Shown one piece after another: positions 43,471 to 51,970 of a stretch of DNA of 64,000 nucleotides (its first letter is position 1; every line of letters starts with the position of its first letter). The notes beneath the pieces are model-generated. The model ran no database searches, was not told the origin of the DNA, and saw only the letters and a list, made by a program, of their open reading frames with translations. The DNA is taken from assembly GCF_002897295.1 (NCBI RefSeq), contig NZ_BEXF01000024.1:1-64000 (forward strand), in the 5' to 3' direction. The DNA comes from Brevibacillus reuszeri. GTDB lineage: Bacteria > Bacillota > Bacilli > Brevibacillales > Brevibacillaceae. Position numbers and translations under genes: made by a program.

Positions 43471-44118
43471 CTAGGAAACCCGAAAGTTTTGTCTTCTCAT
43501 CCACATCGTAGCAACCCACTTTTCCCCGTGAATCACTTGTGTCCCTGCATGCAAAGTGGACTTGTTCAATTCATGATTTTGGTAAAAATATTCAAAGTAG
43601 ACAGCCATGCCTTTCGTGGGAAAAACAGATAAATTAAGCAAAGGGAACACCGTTTCTCCGCCTTGATCCACGTCATTCAAATACATCACGAGCGTACTAA
43701 TTCGATTGTTCGTACTTGCTCGACTCGTTTCTGCAAAGAAGTCATAATGAGGTTTATATTCCTGGCCAGGGGTATATCGCAAAACTTGCAAGCCATCTCC
43801 GTGCTCAATAGGAATATTCATGATTTGAGAGATTCGCTTCTCGATCCTTATAATCGTCTCCGTCTGCTCGCAGAACACCCCGCTGCTCGTTCGAATGGAA
43901 TTGAGCGCACGATCTTCGCCTATTTTTGAGCGTTGTAATCGTTCCCTGGAATGCTCGATTAGCTCATCGCATTCGTCGTCGCTCAGCACATTTCCTAGAA
44001 CTACAACCAGCGGTTCCTCATACCTGGCAAGAATTCGAATTTCTCGATTGTATGTCTTAATCTTATTCCCAGTGTGATCAAAGATTGTCCGTTCCTTTTC
44101 TGTCGTATGCATTTTCAT
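43471..44118 (-). CDS. 2-oxoglutarate/Fe(II) dioxygenase, prolyl 4-hydroxylase type
   Basis: 215 residues from the ATG at 44118 (MKMHTTEKERTIFDH); ATG 44133 is an alternative. The iron ligands are HYD (His124, Asp126) and His190 (STLHAG), and Lys200 in GEKWV binds 2-oxoglutarate. LVMYLNDVDQGGETVFP is the usual jelly-roll segment. It resembles the soluble prolyl hydroxylase of the Bacillus cereus group, which acts on collagen-like or translation proteins. The substrate here is unknown. Accessory gene in the ssrA-linked cargo. Confidence 0.9.
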   Translation of the reverse strand: MKMHTTEKERTIFDHTGNKIKTYNREIRILARYEEPLVVVLGNVLSDDECDELIEHSRERLQRSKIGEDRALNSIRTSSGVFCEQTETIIRIEKRISQIMNIPIEHGDGLQVLRYTPGQEYKPHYDFFAETSRASTNNRISTLVMYLNDVDQGGETVFPLLNLSVFPTKGMAVYFEYFYQNHELNKSTLHAGTQVIHGEKWVATMWMRRQNFRVS

Positions 44119-44306
44119 CGTAATGCACCCCATCTGTATGACTTCCGTTGCAAAAAATAGAATACCATAAAATGGGTAATTGCACTCTAAAAAATTCACG
44201 CAAATGCAAAGGTTTTTAATAGTGGGTTTATTATGGATATCATTGGAAAATCGTTGCACACGAAAAAGCCTTCCTCTCGCAAAAGACAAGAAGGAAACAT
44301 GGAGAA

Positions 44307-44338
44307 GGACTGTCTCGATCGTTAAATCGGGACAGTCC
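44307..44338. terminator. Hairpin after the 214-residue membrane protein gene
   Basis: GGACTGTCTCGAT and ATCGGGACAGTCC (44,307-44,338) form a 13-base stem with one mismatch. The T tract is weak. Confidence 0.55.
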
Positions 44339-44369
44339 CTCTTGAAGTAAAAAATGTGGTGAAAATGAC

Positions 44370-45014
44370 CTAGAAGTAAGAGCTTCGATGCGGATTGCGC
44401 TTATTTTTTTCAAGTGTCTTGATCATCAAATATTTTTGAACGCCCTTGGATTCGGCGATGGCTAATTGACCGTATTGTTCTGCTTCTGCCATGTTTCCTT
44501 GATGATATGCCACTTCAGCATCGAGTGACAACTGGTAGATACGATTTTTGATCCCGGATCTGTGTTGGTTGTAAGCATCTTGATTATTTTTTAGCAGTGC
44601 TAAATGTGCCGAGTAATAGTCTCGATGTTCTTTTGAATGAATCTTATCAAGATTTTTTTCTACCAAATCGTAGTTACCGCGACCCAGCTCTACCAAAATG
44701 GTGATGTAAGCACGGAGTTTATCCGAGGTGATTTTTGCTAGTTCCTTTTCGGATTCAGCATCGTTGTCATGCAGGTACGCATACAAAAAACGATAGTAAG
44801 GATGCTTTGAATTTTTTACGTAGCGTTCAACCGTATTCATGTTGGTGCTGAATTTTAAGATATACAGGTCTTTTCCGATGAGAATGACAAAAACGGTCAA
44901 GAAAAAGGTGATCCAAACGATAGGGGTAGGCTCTATGTCCAGGAGAGAGATTGTTACGCCACCTACAGCCCCTAGAAGGATCATGATTAGTAAGCTACGT
45001 AAAGTGGAAGACAA
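44370..45014 (-). CDS. Membrane protein with helical repeat tail, 214 residues
   Basis: TTG start at 45014 with GGAG ten bases upstream. Two membrane helices (about 8-25 and 31-52) are followed by a cytoplasmic alpha-helical region of TPR character (YRFLYAYLHDNDAESEKELAKI, AEVAYHQGNMAEAEQYGQLAIAES). No family name assigned. Lies in the cargo region next to the GIY-YIG gene. Confidence 0.7.
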   Translation of the reverse strand: MSSTLRSLLIMILLGAVGGVTISLLDIEPTPIVWITFFLTVFVILIGKDLYILKFSTNMNTVERYVKNSKHPYYRFLYAYLHDNDAESEKELAKITSDKLRAYITILVELGRGNYDLVEKNLDKIHSKEHRDYYSAHLALLKNNQDAYNQHRSGIKNRIYQLSLDAEVAYHQGNMAEAEQYGQLAIAESKGVQKYLMIKTLEKNKRNPHRSSYF

Positions 45015-45077
45015 GATGGTGGTGCTCCTTTGCTTTGGAAGTATTTCTTTATGACCGATTCCACATGTGTGGAGTAC

Positions 45078-45923
45078 TCAATTTTCATTCATTCCATATT
45101 TATTACTTAACAACTTCTTCTTATACAGGTTCTCGATTTCTATTACTTCTTCAGCCGTAATGTTTTTGGGAAAAATCTGCAGTATGCTAAATTGAAAGTT
45201 CTCATATCGATCTGGAGAAATCTCCAATACTGCTTTTATACCTTTGTTGTCACCATGTTGGGTACGGACGTAATATTTCCATCTGCTTAATAAACCACCA
45301 GTCCCATAAGCAGACCCGACATACAATTTGCCATTAGTCTGATCAGTAATCAGGTAGATCGCATAAATGGAAGACAATGCAGTATGCCAGTTTTCATATA
45401 ACGTTGGGTCAGTAACGATATCTTTCAACTCGTCATAATTTATAACGACATTCTCAAAGCCGTTGAAGGCCAACCTCGGACTTGCTTGAATGGAGAGGAT
45501 TGCTTTATCATTCGTAGCCCATTGTTGCCAAGAAATCGCTGCTCTTCCCCAATCAATAATAAGTCTGCCATCTAGATCGCTCAGCATATCGACTTTCTTC
45601 AAATCATAGTAGTATGAAGACCCATTAAACATTTCAACAACCGGGAAGTTCAATGGCATCATACTTGGTTTGACCGCTTCACCTGAACCAACTTTATAAC
45701 ACCCTATGAACTTCGCACTCATTCCCGACTCGCTTATAAACGTTAAGATGTAGTCGCAGCCCTGAAAGAAATTATTTCTTTGAATTTTTTGGTATTCATT
45801 TATATAGCCCTTCTGAAAGCATTTCAAAAAATCTTTATCCCTTAACGAATGCCTTATCAGCTTTACTCTCTTAGGATCTAGACCATTCCGTCTCAATATG
45901 TCAGACAAGTATAATGAAGCCAT
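45078..45923 (-). CDS. GIY-YIG nuclease-domain protein
   Basis: 281 residues. The N-terminal 180 residues are an unassigned domain (MASLYLSDILRRNGLDPKRVKLIRHSL), and the C-terminal GIY-YIG domain starts IYAIYLITDQTNGKLYVGSAYGTGGLLSRWKYY with the catalytic Tyr and Arg. This fusion is found in stand-alone proteins of mobile regions and is probably an endonuclease. AGGTGGG precedes the ATG. AT-rich compared with core genes. Confidence 0.85.
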   Translation of the reverse strand: MASLYLSDILRRNGLDPKRVKLIRHSLRDKDFLKCFQKGYINEYQKIQRNNFFQGCDYILTFISESGMSAKFIGCYKVGSGEAVKPSMMPLNFPVVEMFNGSSYYYDLKKVDMLSDLDGRLIIDWGRAAISWQQWATNDKAILSIQASPRLAFNGFENVVINYDELKDIVTDPTLYENWHTALSSIYAIYLITDQTNGKLYVGSAYGTGGLLSRWKYYVRTQHGDNKGIKAVLEISPDRYENFQFSILQIFPKNITAEEVIEIENLYKKKLLSNKYGMNEN

Positions 45924-46010
45924 GTTATCCCACCTGTGAAGTTCGATTATGAATCAATCCTGCCATCTTTTATACAAACAATCAATATGACTACAAAACT
46001 GAACATAACA

Positions 46011-46164
46011 AAGCCCTGACCTAATGCAGTCAGGGTTTTGTTGATGGAGGCTTTTGAACCCCCGTCCGACGCCAGTACCCCAGCGTGAAACAGAGATACA
46101 TGAGCATCTCCGAGTGTAGTTTATATTTCCGTGACAGATTTGCGAAAGTGACGCGCTTTCCCGT
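46011..46164 (-). repeat. tmRNA remnant 3
   Basis: A terminator hairpin (GCCCTGAC/GTCAGGG, 46,013-46,035) is followed by TGGAGGC, a decayed T-arm (TTTGAACCCCCGTCCG), then CAGAGATACATGAGCATCTC and a degenerate match down to AAGTGACGCGCTTTCCCGTT. It contains a 16-17-base insert, CGCCAGTACCCCAG..., absent from ssrA but shared with remnant 4. Confidence 0.75.
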
Positions 46165-46175
46165 TTTTTCTTTTC

Positions 46176-46736
46176 CTACTCTAACGTAGGAATGTGGTCA
46201 ATCCAGTTCATAAATTGCTGCAAATAACGTTGAAGATATCTTTTTGTTTTTTCATCCGTAAGCACCTGCTGTTCGGAATCAATCTTTTCATGTACTTGTG
46301 AAATAAGAACTTTTTGAAACGGAAGCACATGAGCTTGCATGGCTTCGAGTATTTGCCTGGTTTGCATTTGAGCAAAGGCGGTGCCCATTCCCCCTGGGGT
46401 TGCTCCGATTATGCCAACTGGCTTTTTGCTGAGAACGGAAGATTTCGCTGGTCTTGAAGACCAATCCAAAGCGTTCTTTAGAACTCCCGGAATTCGGGAA
46501 TTGTACTCGGGGCTTACGATCATAATACCGTCGACATCGCGAATCGCCGATTTAAACGAGGTTACACCTTCTGAGTCACCGTTAATTTCGAGGTCTTCGT
46601 TAAATAAAGGAAGATCGTTAATCTCGATCCAGCGAAACTCAACCGAATCATCCATCTCAGTCAATGCTTGAGCAATGATGCGATTATAAGAATTCTTTCG
46701 TAAACTGCCACAAACGATGCCAATGGTTTTGGACAT
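46176..46736 (-). CDS. NADPH-dependent FMN reductase
   Basis: 186 residues from the ATG at 46736 (GAGGAGG upstream). GSLRKNSYNR binds FMN phosphate, and SPEYNSRIPGVLKNALDWSSRP is the hallmark of the flavodoxin-like NADPH:FMN/azo/chromate reductase family. It stops 12 bases from tmRNA remnant 3. A pirin gene is divergent from it, an association often linked with redox or quinone stress. Confidence 0.92.
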   Translation of the reverse strand: MSKTIGIVCGSLRKNSYNRIIAQALTEMDDSVEFRWIEINDLPLFNEDLEINGDSEGVTSFKSAIRDVDGIMIVSPEYNSRIPGVLKNALDWSSRPAKSSVLSKKPVGIIGATPGGMGTAFAQMQTRQILEAMQAHVLPFQKVLISQVHEKIDSEQQVLTDEKTKRYLQRYLQQFMNWIDHIPTLE

Positions 46737-46883
46737 GCAGTTGCCTCCTCGTTCCTTATGTTTTTCCATCATAACATCCCCTCACAACTAGAAGGGAGAG
46801 TATTTTTTCGCTATTTGCATCAGGTCAATCACGAAAAGGAATGGTAAACTTAGGATTATTTCCTTGAAAGAAAGGATGATAGC

Positions 46884-47678
46884 ATGTCGATTCGTATTTA
46901 TTCCATTGATCAGCAAGTATATGGCCAATTTGACGAAGGTAAACTCGTAGAGCAAAAGCCTATCGGATTTCCAGGTGAGGGGTCTGCAGTAGAAAGAGTG
47001 GGAACTTTATTTTATTGGGCGTGGTTCCAAGCGAAAGAAGACGCCTTTCTCCCTCCGCATCCTCATCGGGGCTTTGAGATCATTTCTTATCTCTTGAACG
47101 GGCACATAAACCATCAGGATACACTCGGGAATGAACGCTCCCTCAAAACCGGTAGTTTACAGGTCATGCAAACCGGTAGCGGAGTTCAGCACTCCGAAAA
47201 ATATGAAAAAGGTACTTCGGGCTTTCAAATTTGGTTTGAGCCCTTTCTGGGGGAGGCTAACTACACTACCCCAACCTATTCTGACTATCAGGCAGAAGAC
47301 TTTCCGGTTGAAACAAAAGATGGCTCCACCATCAAATCGATAGTGGGTGGCACTTCTCCCGTTCAATTGGTGGCAGACGCAAAAATGTGGGATGTTACAA
47401 TTTCTTCCGGAGAATCCTTCGAAATGATGGTACCCGATGGATATTCTATCGCTGGGCTCGTGATCGAGGGCCAATCCAATTGGCAAATTCATAACGAAAC
47501 AAGATTAGTGGAGCCACAAGAGTTTGTAGTTTGCGAGGCAGACGAAATTGGTTTATTAAGAGTTGGAGCAGGTGTCCATGGAGATTCTCGCCTTATCCTT
47601 ATTCAAGTCCCTAGTGTACTCCCCTATCCTTCCTATAAAGAGGTAAAGATTCGGTTAAAAGTGAATAAAGAGAAGTAG
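46884..47678 (+). CDS. Pirin-family protein
   Basis: 264 residues. N-terminal cupin with PHPHRGFEIISYLLNG (two metal-binding His) and HQDTLGNE, QVMQTGSGVQHSE, then a second cupin-like half. Pirins bind iron and some act as quercetin dioxygenases. AAAGGATGATAGC precedes the ATG. Divergent from the FMN reductase gene and followed by a terminator beside tmRNA remnant 4. Confidence 0.9.
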   Translation: MSIRIYSIDQQVYGQFDEGKLVEQKPIGFPGEGSAVERVGTLFYWAWFQAKEDAFLPPHPHRGFEIISYLLNGHINHQDTLGNERSLKTGSLQVMQTGSGVQHSEKYEKGTSGFQIWFEPFLGEANYTTPTYSDYQAEDFPVETKDGSTIKSIVGGTSPVQLVADAKMWDVTISSGESFEMMVPDGYSIAGLVIEGQSNWQIHNETRLVEPQEFVVCEADEIGLLRVGAGVHGDSRLILIQVPSVLPYPSYKEVKIRLKVNKEK

Positions 47679-47702
47679 GTCAAGCTGCTGATAAATGTAA
47701 AA

Positions 47703-47729
47703 GCACCCATAAAGGGTGCATATTTTTTA
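47703..47729 (+). terminator. Terminator after the pirin gene
   Basis: GCACCC (47703-47708) and GGGTGC (47714-47719) followed by ATAT and six T residues. Confidence 0.8.
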
Positions 47730-47734
47730 TGTAT

Positions 47735-47820
47735 GGTGAAAGCAGGGGTTAGGACCCCCGTCCAGCGCCAGTACCCCAGTGTGAAACAGCGATACATAAG
47801 CATCTCTAAGCACAGTCTCG
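47735..47820 (-). repeat. tmRNA remnant 4
   Basis: After the pirin terminator comes a decayed T-arm (AGGGGTTAGGACCCCCGTCC) and CAGCGATACATAAGCATCTC, matching the ssrA 3' end. It shares the CGCCAGTACCCCAG..GTGAAACAG insert with remnant 3 but not with ssrA. Confidence 0.7.
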
Positions 47821-47848
47821 CAACATTGCCGATACAGTGGTCACATCA

Positions 47849-48446
47849 CTAGTTATTGTTATAGTCATTTTCATGGTAAGTTGCCGCCAGAAACCTCCAA
47901 TCGGCGATGAAATTCGGCCAAAGATTCGGCCGTCTGCGTACAGCCAACGGATGGTACGAAACCGCCGTTTTAACCCCCCCTGGGCGAATGCCACTCTTGC
48001 CGAAGGTTTTTCACTTCAGCCTCATTTTCTGCAAAAAAGGATTGTGTAGCAACATTTCCTAAACAAAAGACAAAGCGTGGTGACTTGCTCTGTAGCTGAT
48101 CGAGTAAATGTTGTATACATGCCTCTCGCGCTACTGGCTTGTCGTATGCCTTTTTAGGACGTCGCTTTAATACATAAGTAACGTATAAATCATGATCATG
48201 AAAACCTACCTCATATGCCGCTTTTTGCAAGGTTTGCCTCGTTCCGCATATAAATGAATTTCCATCGCGGTCTTCCCTTGCTCCCGGATTATCCAACAGT
48301 ATCAGGATCGGTGCATTTGGATTCCCCTCTCCCCAGATCAGACGGGATCCATGTGTGATTAGACCGCAGTCGGTGCAATTCTCCACACCAGAGGGTGGCT
48401 CTTCTTCTGGCCAGACTTTTAAGCATTTCCCCTCATTGACATCCAT
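47849..48446 (-). pseudogene. Uracil-DNA glycosylase-superfamily gene broken by a frameshift
   Basis: The frame from ATG 48446 (AGGAG upstream) encodes GEGNPNAPILILLDNPGAREDRDG and FVFCLGNVATQSFF but stops early at 47970 after EWHSPRGG. With one fewer G in the run of seven (complement 47,974-47,980) it continues as VKTAVSYHPLAVRRRPNLWP... to TAG at 47,849. That restores the HPLA motif of the active site. So either the gene is inactivated, or the base count in the run is a sequencing error. It excises uracil from DNA when intact. The end lies next to tmRNA remnant 4. Confidence 0.8.
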
Positions 48447-48601
48447 GCATGTCACTCCTGATCTAAATAGCCTGTCATTCCATAGCATGGGATAGAGACT
48501 TTGGTTCCAAACTTGGGATTATATAAAAAAACCGTCCTCATGTAAAATTGTTCATCTGTGCGGCTGTCGCTTGCCGCGCATAAAAAGAGCCACTCTCATC
48601 A

Positions 48602-48760
48602 TTGTCATACCCCTGTCAAGTAGACATGCAAAAAAGGACGAATTCAAGCACCGGCCGTTTCCCTGTATTCCACAGGGGATCGGTCGTTGAACTTATTCTG
48701 AAACCGATTATGGTTGTAAAAGAAGATGTATTCTTCTACCGCTTGATACAATTCTGTTCC
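48602..48760 (-). mobile_element. IS3-family insertion sequence remnant
   Basis: The minus strand (about 48,751-48,644) encodes LYQAVEEYIFFYNHNRFQNK and then SPVEYRETAGA-stop, the C-terminal end of an IS3/IS150-type OrfB transposase. Beyond it is a TACCCCTGTCAAGTAGACA terminus (48,608-48,626) typical of such an element's end. The rest of the transposase is missing. Confidence 0.75.
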
Positions 48761-48879
48761 TGTACGTGGATTCGATCTCGGTTCGGGTCTCTTGTTCTCG
48801 CCATTACCTCATGTCACCTCACCTCCGCACTTTAGTAAATAAAAAAGAACCTCAATTCAGCCTAATTATGTAAAAAATC

Positions 48880-48902
48880 CCCTGCAGAAATATGCAGGGG
48901 AG
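48880..48902 (-). terminator. Terminator downstream of the subtilase gene
   Basis: CCCCTGCA/TGCAGGGG perfect stem, followed on the minus strand by a run of T residues. It is about 150 bases beyond the subtilase stop, after a leftover coding segment. Confidence 0.7.
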
Positions 48903-48913
48903 GTCATCGTGTT

Positions 48914-49048
48914 TTATTTGGTTGTCACGGTTACTACATTACCTTGCGATTGCCCATTTTGGTTCTTTGCAAAAGCTATATTGTCTTCGTTCCAACGACA
49001 GTCGATATTACCATGACCACGATAGATTCTAGGCTAGTTCCAGAGCCA
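48914..49048 (-). pseudogene. Leftover tail of an FN3-type coding sequence
   Basis: Beyond the subtilase stop the same strand reads AFAKNQNGQSQGNVVTVTTK-stop (ending 48,914), which looks like the last strand of a fibronectin type III domain (compare NSAGSSPNSNTVNVTPT in the protease). No start or complete domain is present, so it is probably a scrap of a longer or duplicated FN3 gene. Confidence 0.45.
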
Positions 49049-51322
49049 TTAATAGCTGACTCGGATGTTGTCTACGTAGGCGCAATCCTGTCCTTTGGAT
49101 GTGGAACCGTCTTTGACATAATTAAAGGTCACAGTTTGGTTTCCAGTTCCTAGTGTCACCGAATAATCTTTTACCCATCCTGTTTCTCCCGATGCTTTTA
49201 GTTTACTCACTCCTTCGACCAGCACTTCCAAATAGTCGTAGTTCGCTTCGGAGCTGACGAAGTAGTCGAATTTCAGTGTTGGGGTTTGAGCATAGTTGCT
49301 CGGGATGTTTTCAGTAAATTGCATGGTTGAGGTTTCTTTGTGGGTGATCGCTTTACTTTTACGGCTCCATGTCCCAGTGGAGGCTTCGGTTTTGGAATCA
49401 GCCCAATCTCCCGTGAAGGTGAATGCATATTTGGTGCCTTCGAATCCCTCAGAGATGGTTACCGGATTAGGTCCAGAGTTTGGCAATGTTGTACCTTGCT
49501 TATTTGTGCTTGTGGTAGTCCCATAATCGTTACGAGCAATGACATAGTACGTATAGGTGTTGTTTGCAGCAAGACCCGTGTCTGTATAACTGATTGCGGT
49601 TCGTCCTGCCTGGATTTTCGTTGAGCCTCGGTAAATATCATAGGATGTAGCTCCTGGTGCTGAGTAGCTCAACGTCAGTGAACTTGTCGTTGGCGAGCCT
49701 ACTGTCAATGAACATGTTCCAGGTGCTGTCCCACCTTCTGTTTTTTGCGTGACGCTGCTACTTTGGCTGGAACCGAAAGTGTTACGCGCAATAATGTAGT
49801 ACGTATAGCTCGTATTGGCTGCAAGTCCTGTGTCTGTATAGCTGGTTGTGGTGCGTCCTGATACGATTAGAGAACCATTTCGGTAAATATCGTAGCTTGT
49901 CGCACCTGTTGCAGAGTAATTAAGCGTGCAGGAATATATACTTGGTGTTACAGACAGTGTTACATTTGTTGGCTTTGCTCCACCAGTAGTAGGTGTTACA
50001 TTGACCGTGTTTGAGTTTGGGCTTGAACCAGCGCTGTTTACGGCTTTCACATAAAAGCTATATGATGAACCATTTGTTAGATTAGGTATTGTGTAGTTCG
50101 TTAATGTGGTACTCTGATATTTTAAGCCATTCATGTACACATCAAAAGATGTAGCACCTGAGACAGCATTCCAATTCAATACTACTTTACCGTCACCTGG
50201 TGTTCCACTCAATGTTGGTGCAATCGGAACTGTTGGTGCTGTCGGAAGCATATTGGGAAGTAGTCGGACAAAACCATGCCCATATTCGTCATCTCGTCCT
50301 GGTGTGCCTAAATCTTGTACTCCTTCGAGTAATTTATTTTTCAGTTGGACATTAGTGTAATTCGGGTAGGCACTCTTTAATACAGCTAAAAGGCCAGCGC
50401 AAGAAGGGGTTGCGCAAGATGTTCCACTAAAATATTTATACTTACTACTAACAGATACCGAATTGTCTGCCATCGGTGCCATCATGTCGGTTGTACAAAC
50501 CACATCTAAATTGGGCCCTGTATTAGAATATGAAGCTCTGTTTAAATTAGAGGTTACTGCACCAACTGCTAGCACTTCTGGATACTTCGCAGGATATGCC
50601 ATATCAGACCAAGCACTGTCTTGTGCCCAATTGCCAGCTGCACCTACAAGCAAAACCCCAGCTTGATGGGCCGCTTTGACCGAATCATGTAATGTTGTAC
50701 TGCCCATACTTAATTGAACGTTAAGACACATAATATGTGGACGTGGATTTCTGGAAAGAGCCCAATCTATACCCATCGCTACCGTTAATGGGGAGCCAAA
50801 TCCATTATAGCTATGTTTAACATTATACATCTTGCAATCATAAGCGTACCCAACATAGCCCAAATTGTTATTTCTTGCTCCAATAATGCCATGTGTACAC
50901 GTTCCATGTGATGCTTCATCAGTTATAATGGGACTAGGCGGGCTGTACGAGTTATATGAATCAATAATGGCGCCTTGTAAGTCCTCGTGTGGAGAACATC
51001 CAGAGTCATGTACAGATACAATTACTCCCTGTCCAGTAAATCCGGCATTCCAAAAATTTTGAACCTGCGTAGCATTAATACCCCATTCTGCTGTAGATTG
51101 TGCCATAGGGTCAACGTTGTCAAACTCTTGATCTTCTTCAATAAATTCAATGTTGGGGTTATTGTGCAATGCTTTAAGTGCCCGATCTGGAACACTAACA
51201 ATAACTCGATTTGGTAAAGTCTTAAATTCGTACTCAACTTGACCCTCAAACTGCTCAGCAATGCTTTGAGCACGAAGCCCTAGATTCTTCTTGTAACCAA
51301 TGACATAACGCTTTTTTCCCAT
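49049..51322 (-). CDS. Subtilisin-family (S8) serine protease with three FN3-like domains
   Basis: 757 residues. Inhibitor-I9-like propeptide (about 1-70), S8 domain (about 75-355) with Asp106 (VHDSG), His139 (SHGTCTHG), oxyanion Asn231 (GAAGNW) and Ser302 (SGTSCATP). Three FN3-like modules follow (about 365-640), two of them near-identical in key phrases (GATSYDIYR...YTDTGLAAN). The C-terminal beta-sandwich (about 645-757) ends YVDNIRVSY. No signal peptide precedes the propeptide (MGKKRYVIGYKKN), which is odd for an FN3 protein. AAAAGGAGAGG precedes the ATG, so a longer N-terminus is unlikely. Part of the ssrA-linked cargo. Confidence 0.9.
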   Translation of the reverse strand: MGKKRYVIGYKKNLGLRAQSIAEQFEGQVEYEFKTLPNRVIVSVPDRALKALHNNPNIEFIEEDQEFDNVDPMAQSTAEWGINATQVQNFWNAGFTGQGVIVSVHDSGCSPHEDLQGAIIDSYNSYSPPSPIITDEASHGTCTHGIIGARNNNLGYVGYAYDCKMYNVKHSYNGFGSPLTVAMGIDWALSRNPRPHIMCLNVQLSMGSTTLHDSVKAAHQAGVLLVGAAGNWAQDSAWSDMAYPAKYPEVLAVGAVTSNLNRASYSNTGPNLDVVCTTDMMAPMADNSVSVSSKYKYFSGTSCATPSCAGLLAVLKSAYPNYTNVQLKNKLLEGVQDLGTPGRDDEYGHGFVRLLPNMLPTAPTVPIAPTLSGTPGDGKVVLNWNAVSGATSFDVYMNGLKYQSTTLTNYTIPNLTNGSSYSFYVKAVNSAGSSPNSNTVNVTPTTGGAKPTNVTLSVTPSIYSCTLNYSATGATSYDIYRNGSLIVSGRTTTSYTDTGLAANTSYTYYIIARNTFGSSQSSSVTQKTEGGTAPGTCSLTVGSPTTSSLTLSYSAPGATSYDIYRGSTKIQAGRTAISYTDTGLAANNTYTYYVIARNDYGTTTSTNKQGTTLPNSGPNPVTISEGFEGTKYAFTFTGDWADSKTEASTGTWSRKSKAITHKETSTMQFTENIPSNYAQTPTLKFDYFVSSEANYDYLEVLVEGVSKLKASGETGWVKDYSVTLGTGNQTVTFNYVKDGSTSKGQDCAYVDNIRVSY

Positions 51323-51372
51323 TTAACTACCTCTCCTTTTTATATGTTTTTTCGAGTGCCTGGACACACGAC

Positions 51373-51418
51373 GCAATTAGAAAAGCCACCCGGCTACCCG
51401 AGTGGCTTTTCTAATTGC
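51373..51418. repeat. 21-base inverted repeat upstream of the subtilase gene
   Basis: Arms 51,373-51,393 and 51,398-51,418 (outer GCAATTAG/CTAATTGC, inner GCCACCCGG/CCGAGTGGC) match at 20 of 21 pairs around a 4-base loop. It could be a bidirectional terminator. The rest of the 650-base gap to 51,970 holds tmRNA remnant 5 and otherwise no gene I can support. Confidence 0.6.
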
Positions 51419-51669
51419 TTGTCTCCATTTTAGCAGTCAATTCAGATCACTTGCTTAAATCGCTTGTTATGTAAAGTTTTGTAAATTAATGTCTAACTAA
51501 TATCAACTATCATTAGAACTCGTTACTCAGGTATTATTTTCCTTGATATTTGAGTGCTACTGGACAAGGGGCCGGTGCAAAGCAGCTGGTACAGTCTATG
51601 TTCAGAGAAATTGTCATAGAAAAAATGGAACGAATGTGGGTCATTCAGAAAATCTTATCTGTATAAATT

Positions 51670-51870
51670 AAAAAAACCGCCTAACCGGCGGTATTTTATT
51701 CGGTACTTAAGTGGAGGCGGGGGATTCGAACCTCCGTCCGAAAACAGCAATACATGAGCATCTCCGAGCGCAGTCACTCATTTAGATTTCGGCACCGGAT
51801 TCGCGGAGTGACGCGCTGACCCGTTACCTAGCGTGAATGATCTTCTTCCTTCGGCTTCAGGTGGAAACGT
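51670..51870 (-). repeat. tmRNA remnant 5, best preserved copy
   Basis: A terminator (ACCGCC/GGCGGT, 51,676-51,692) is followed by TGGAGGCGGGGGATTCGAACC and about 155 bases nearly identical to the ssrA 3' half, including CATGAGCATCTCCGAGCGCA and TTCGCGGAGTGACGCGCTGA. Similarity ends after CTTCAGGTGGAA. The encoded CCA end is not kept, which places the junction at the acceptor end. Confidence 0.9.
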
Positions 51871-51970
51871 TCGGCGTTGGTTGACTATTCATCGTAAATA
51901 AAAAATAACTCCAAAATCAAAGAAAAGGAGAGCCAGTAATATAAGCCCTCCTTTTCTTGTTTTAATGTAA

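Noticed and set aside
51712-51870. tRNA or second functional tmRNA
   Set aside because: Only the 3' half is present, with no 5' partner strand for the acceptor stem and no tag frame, so it is a remnant and not a working RNA.
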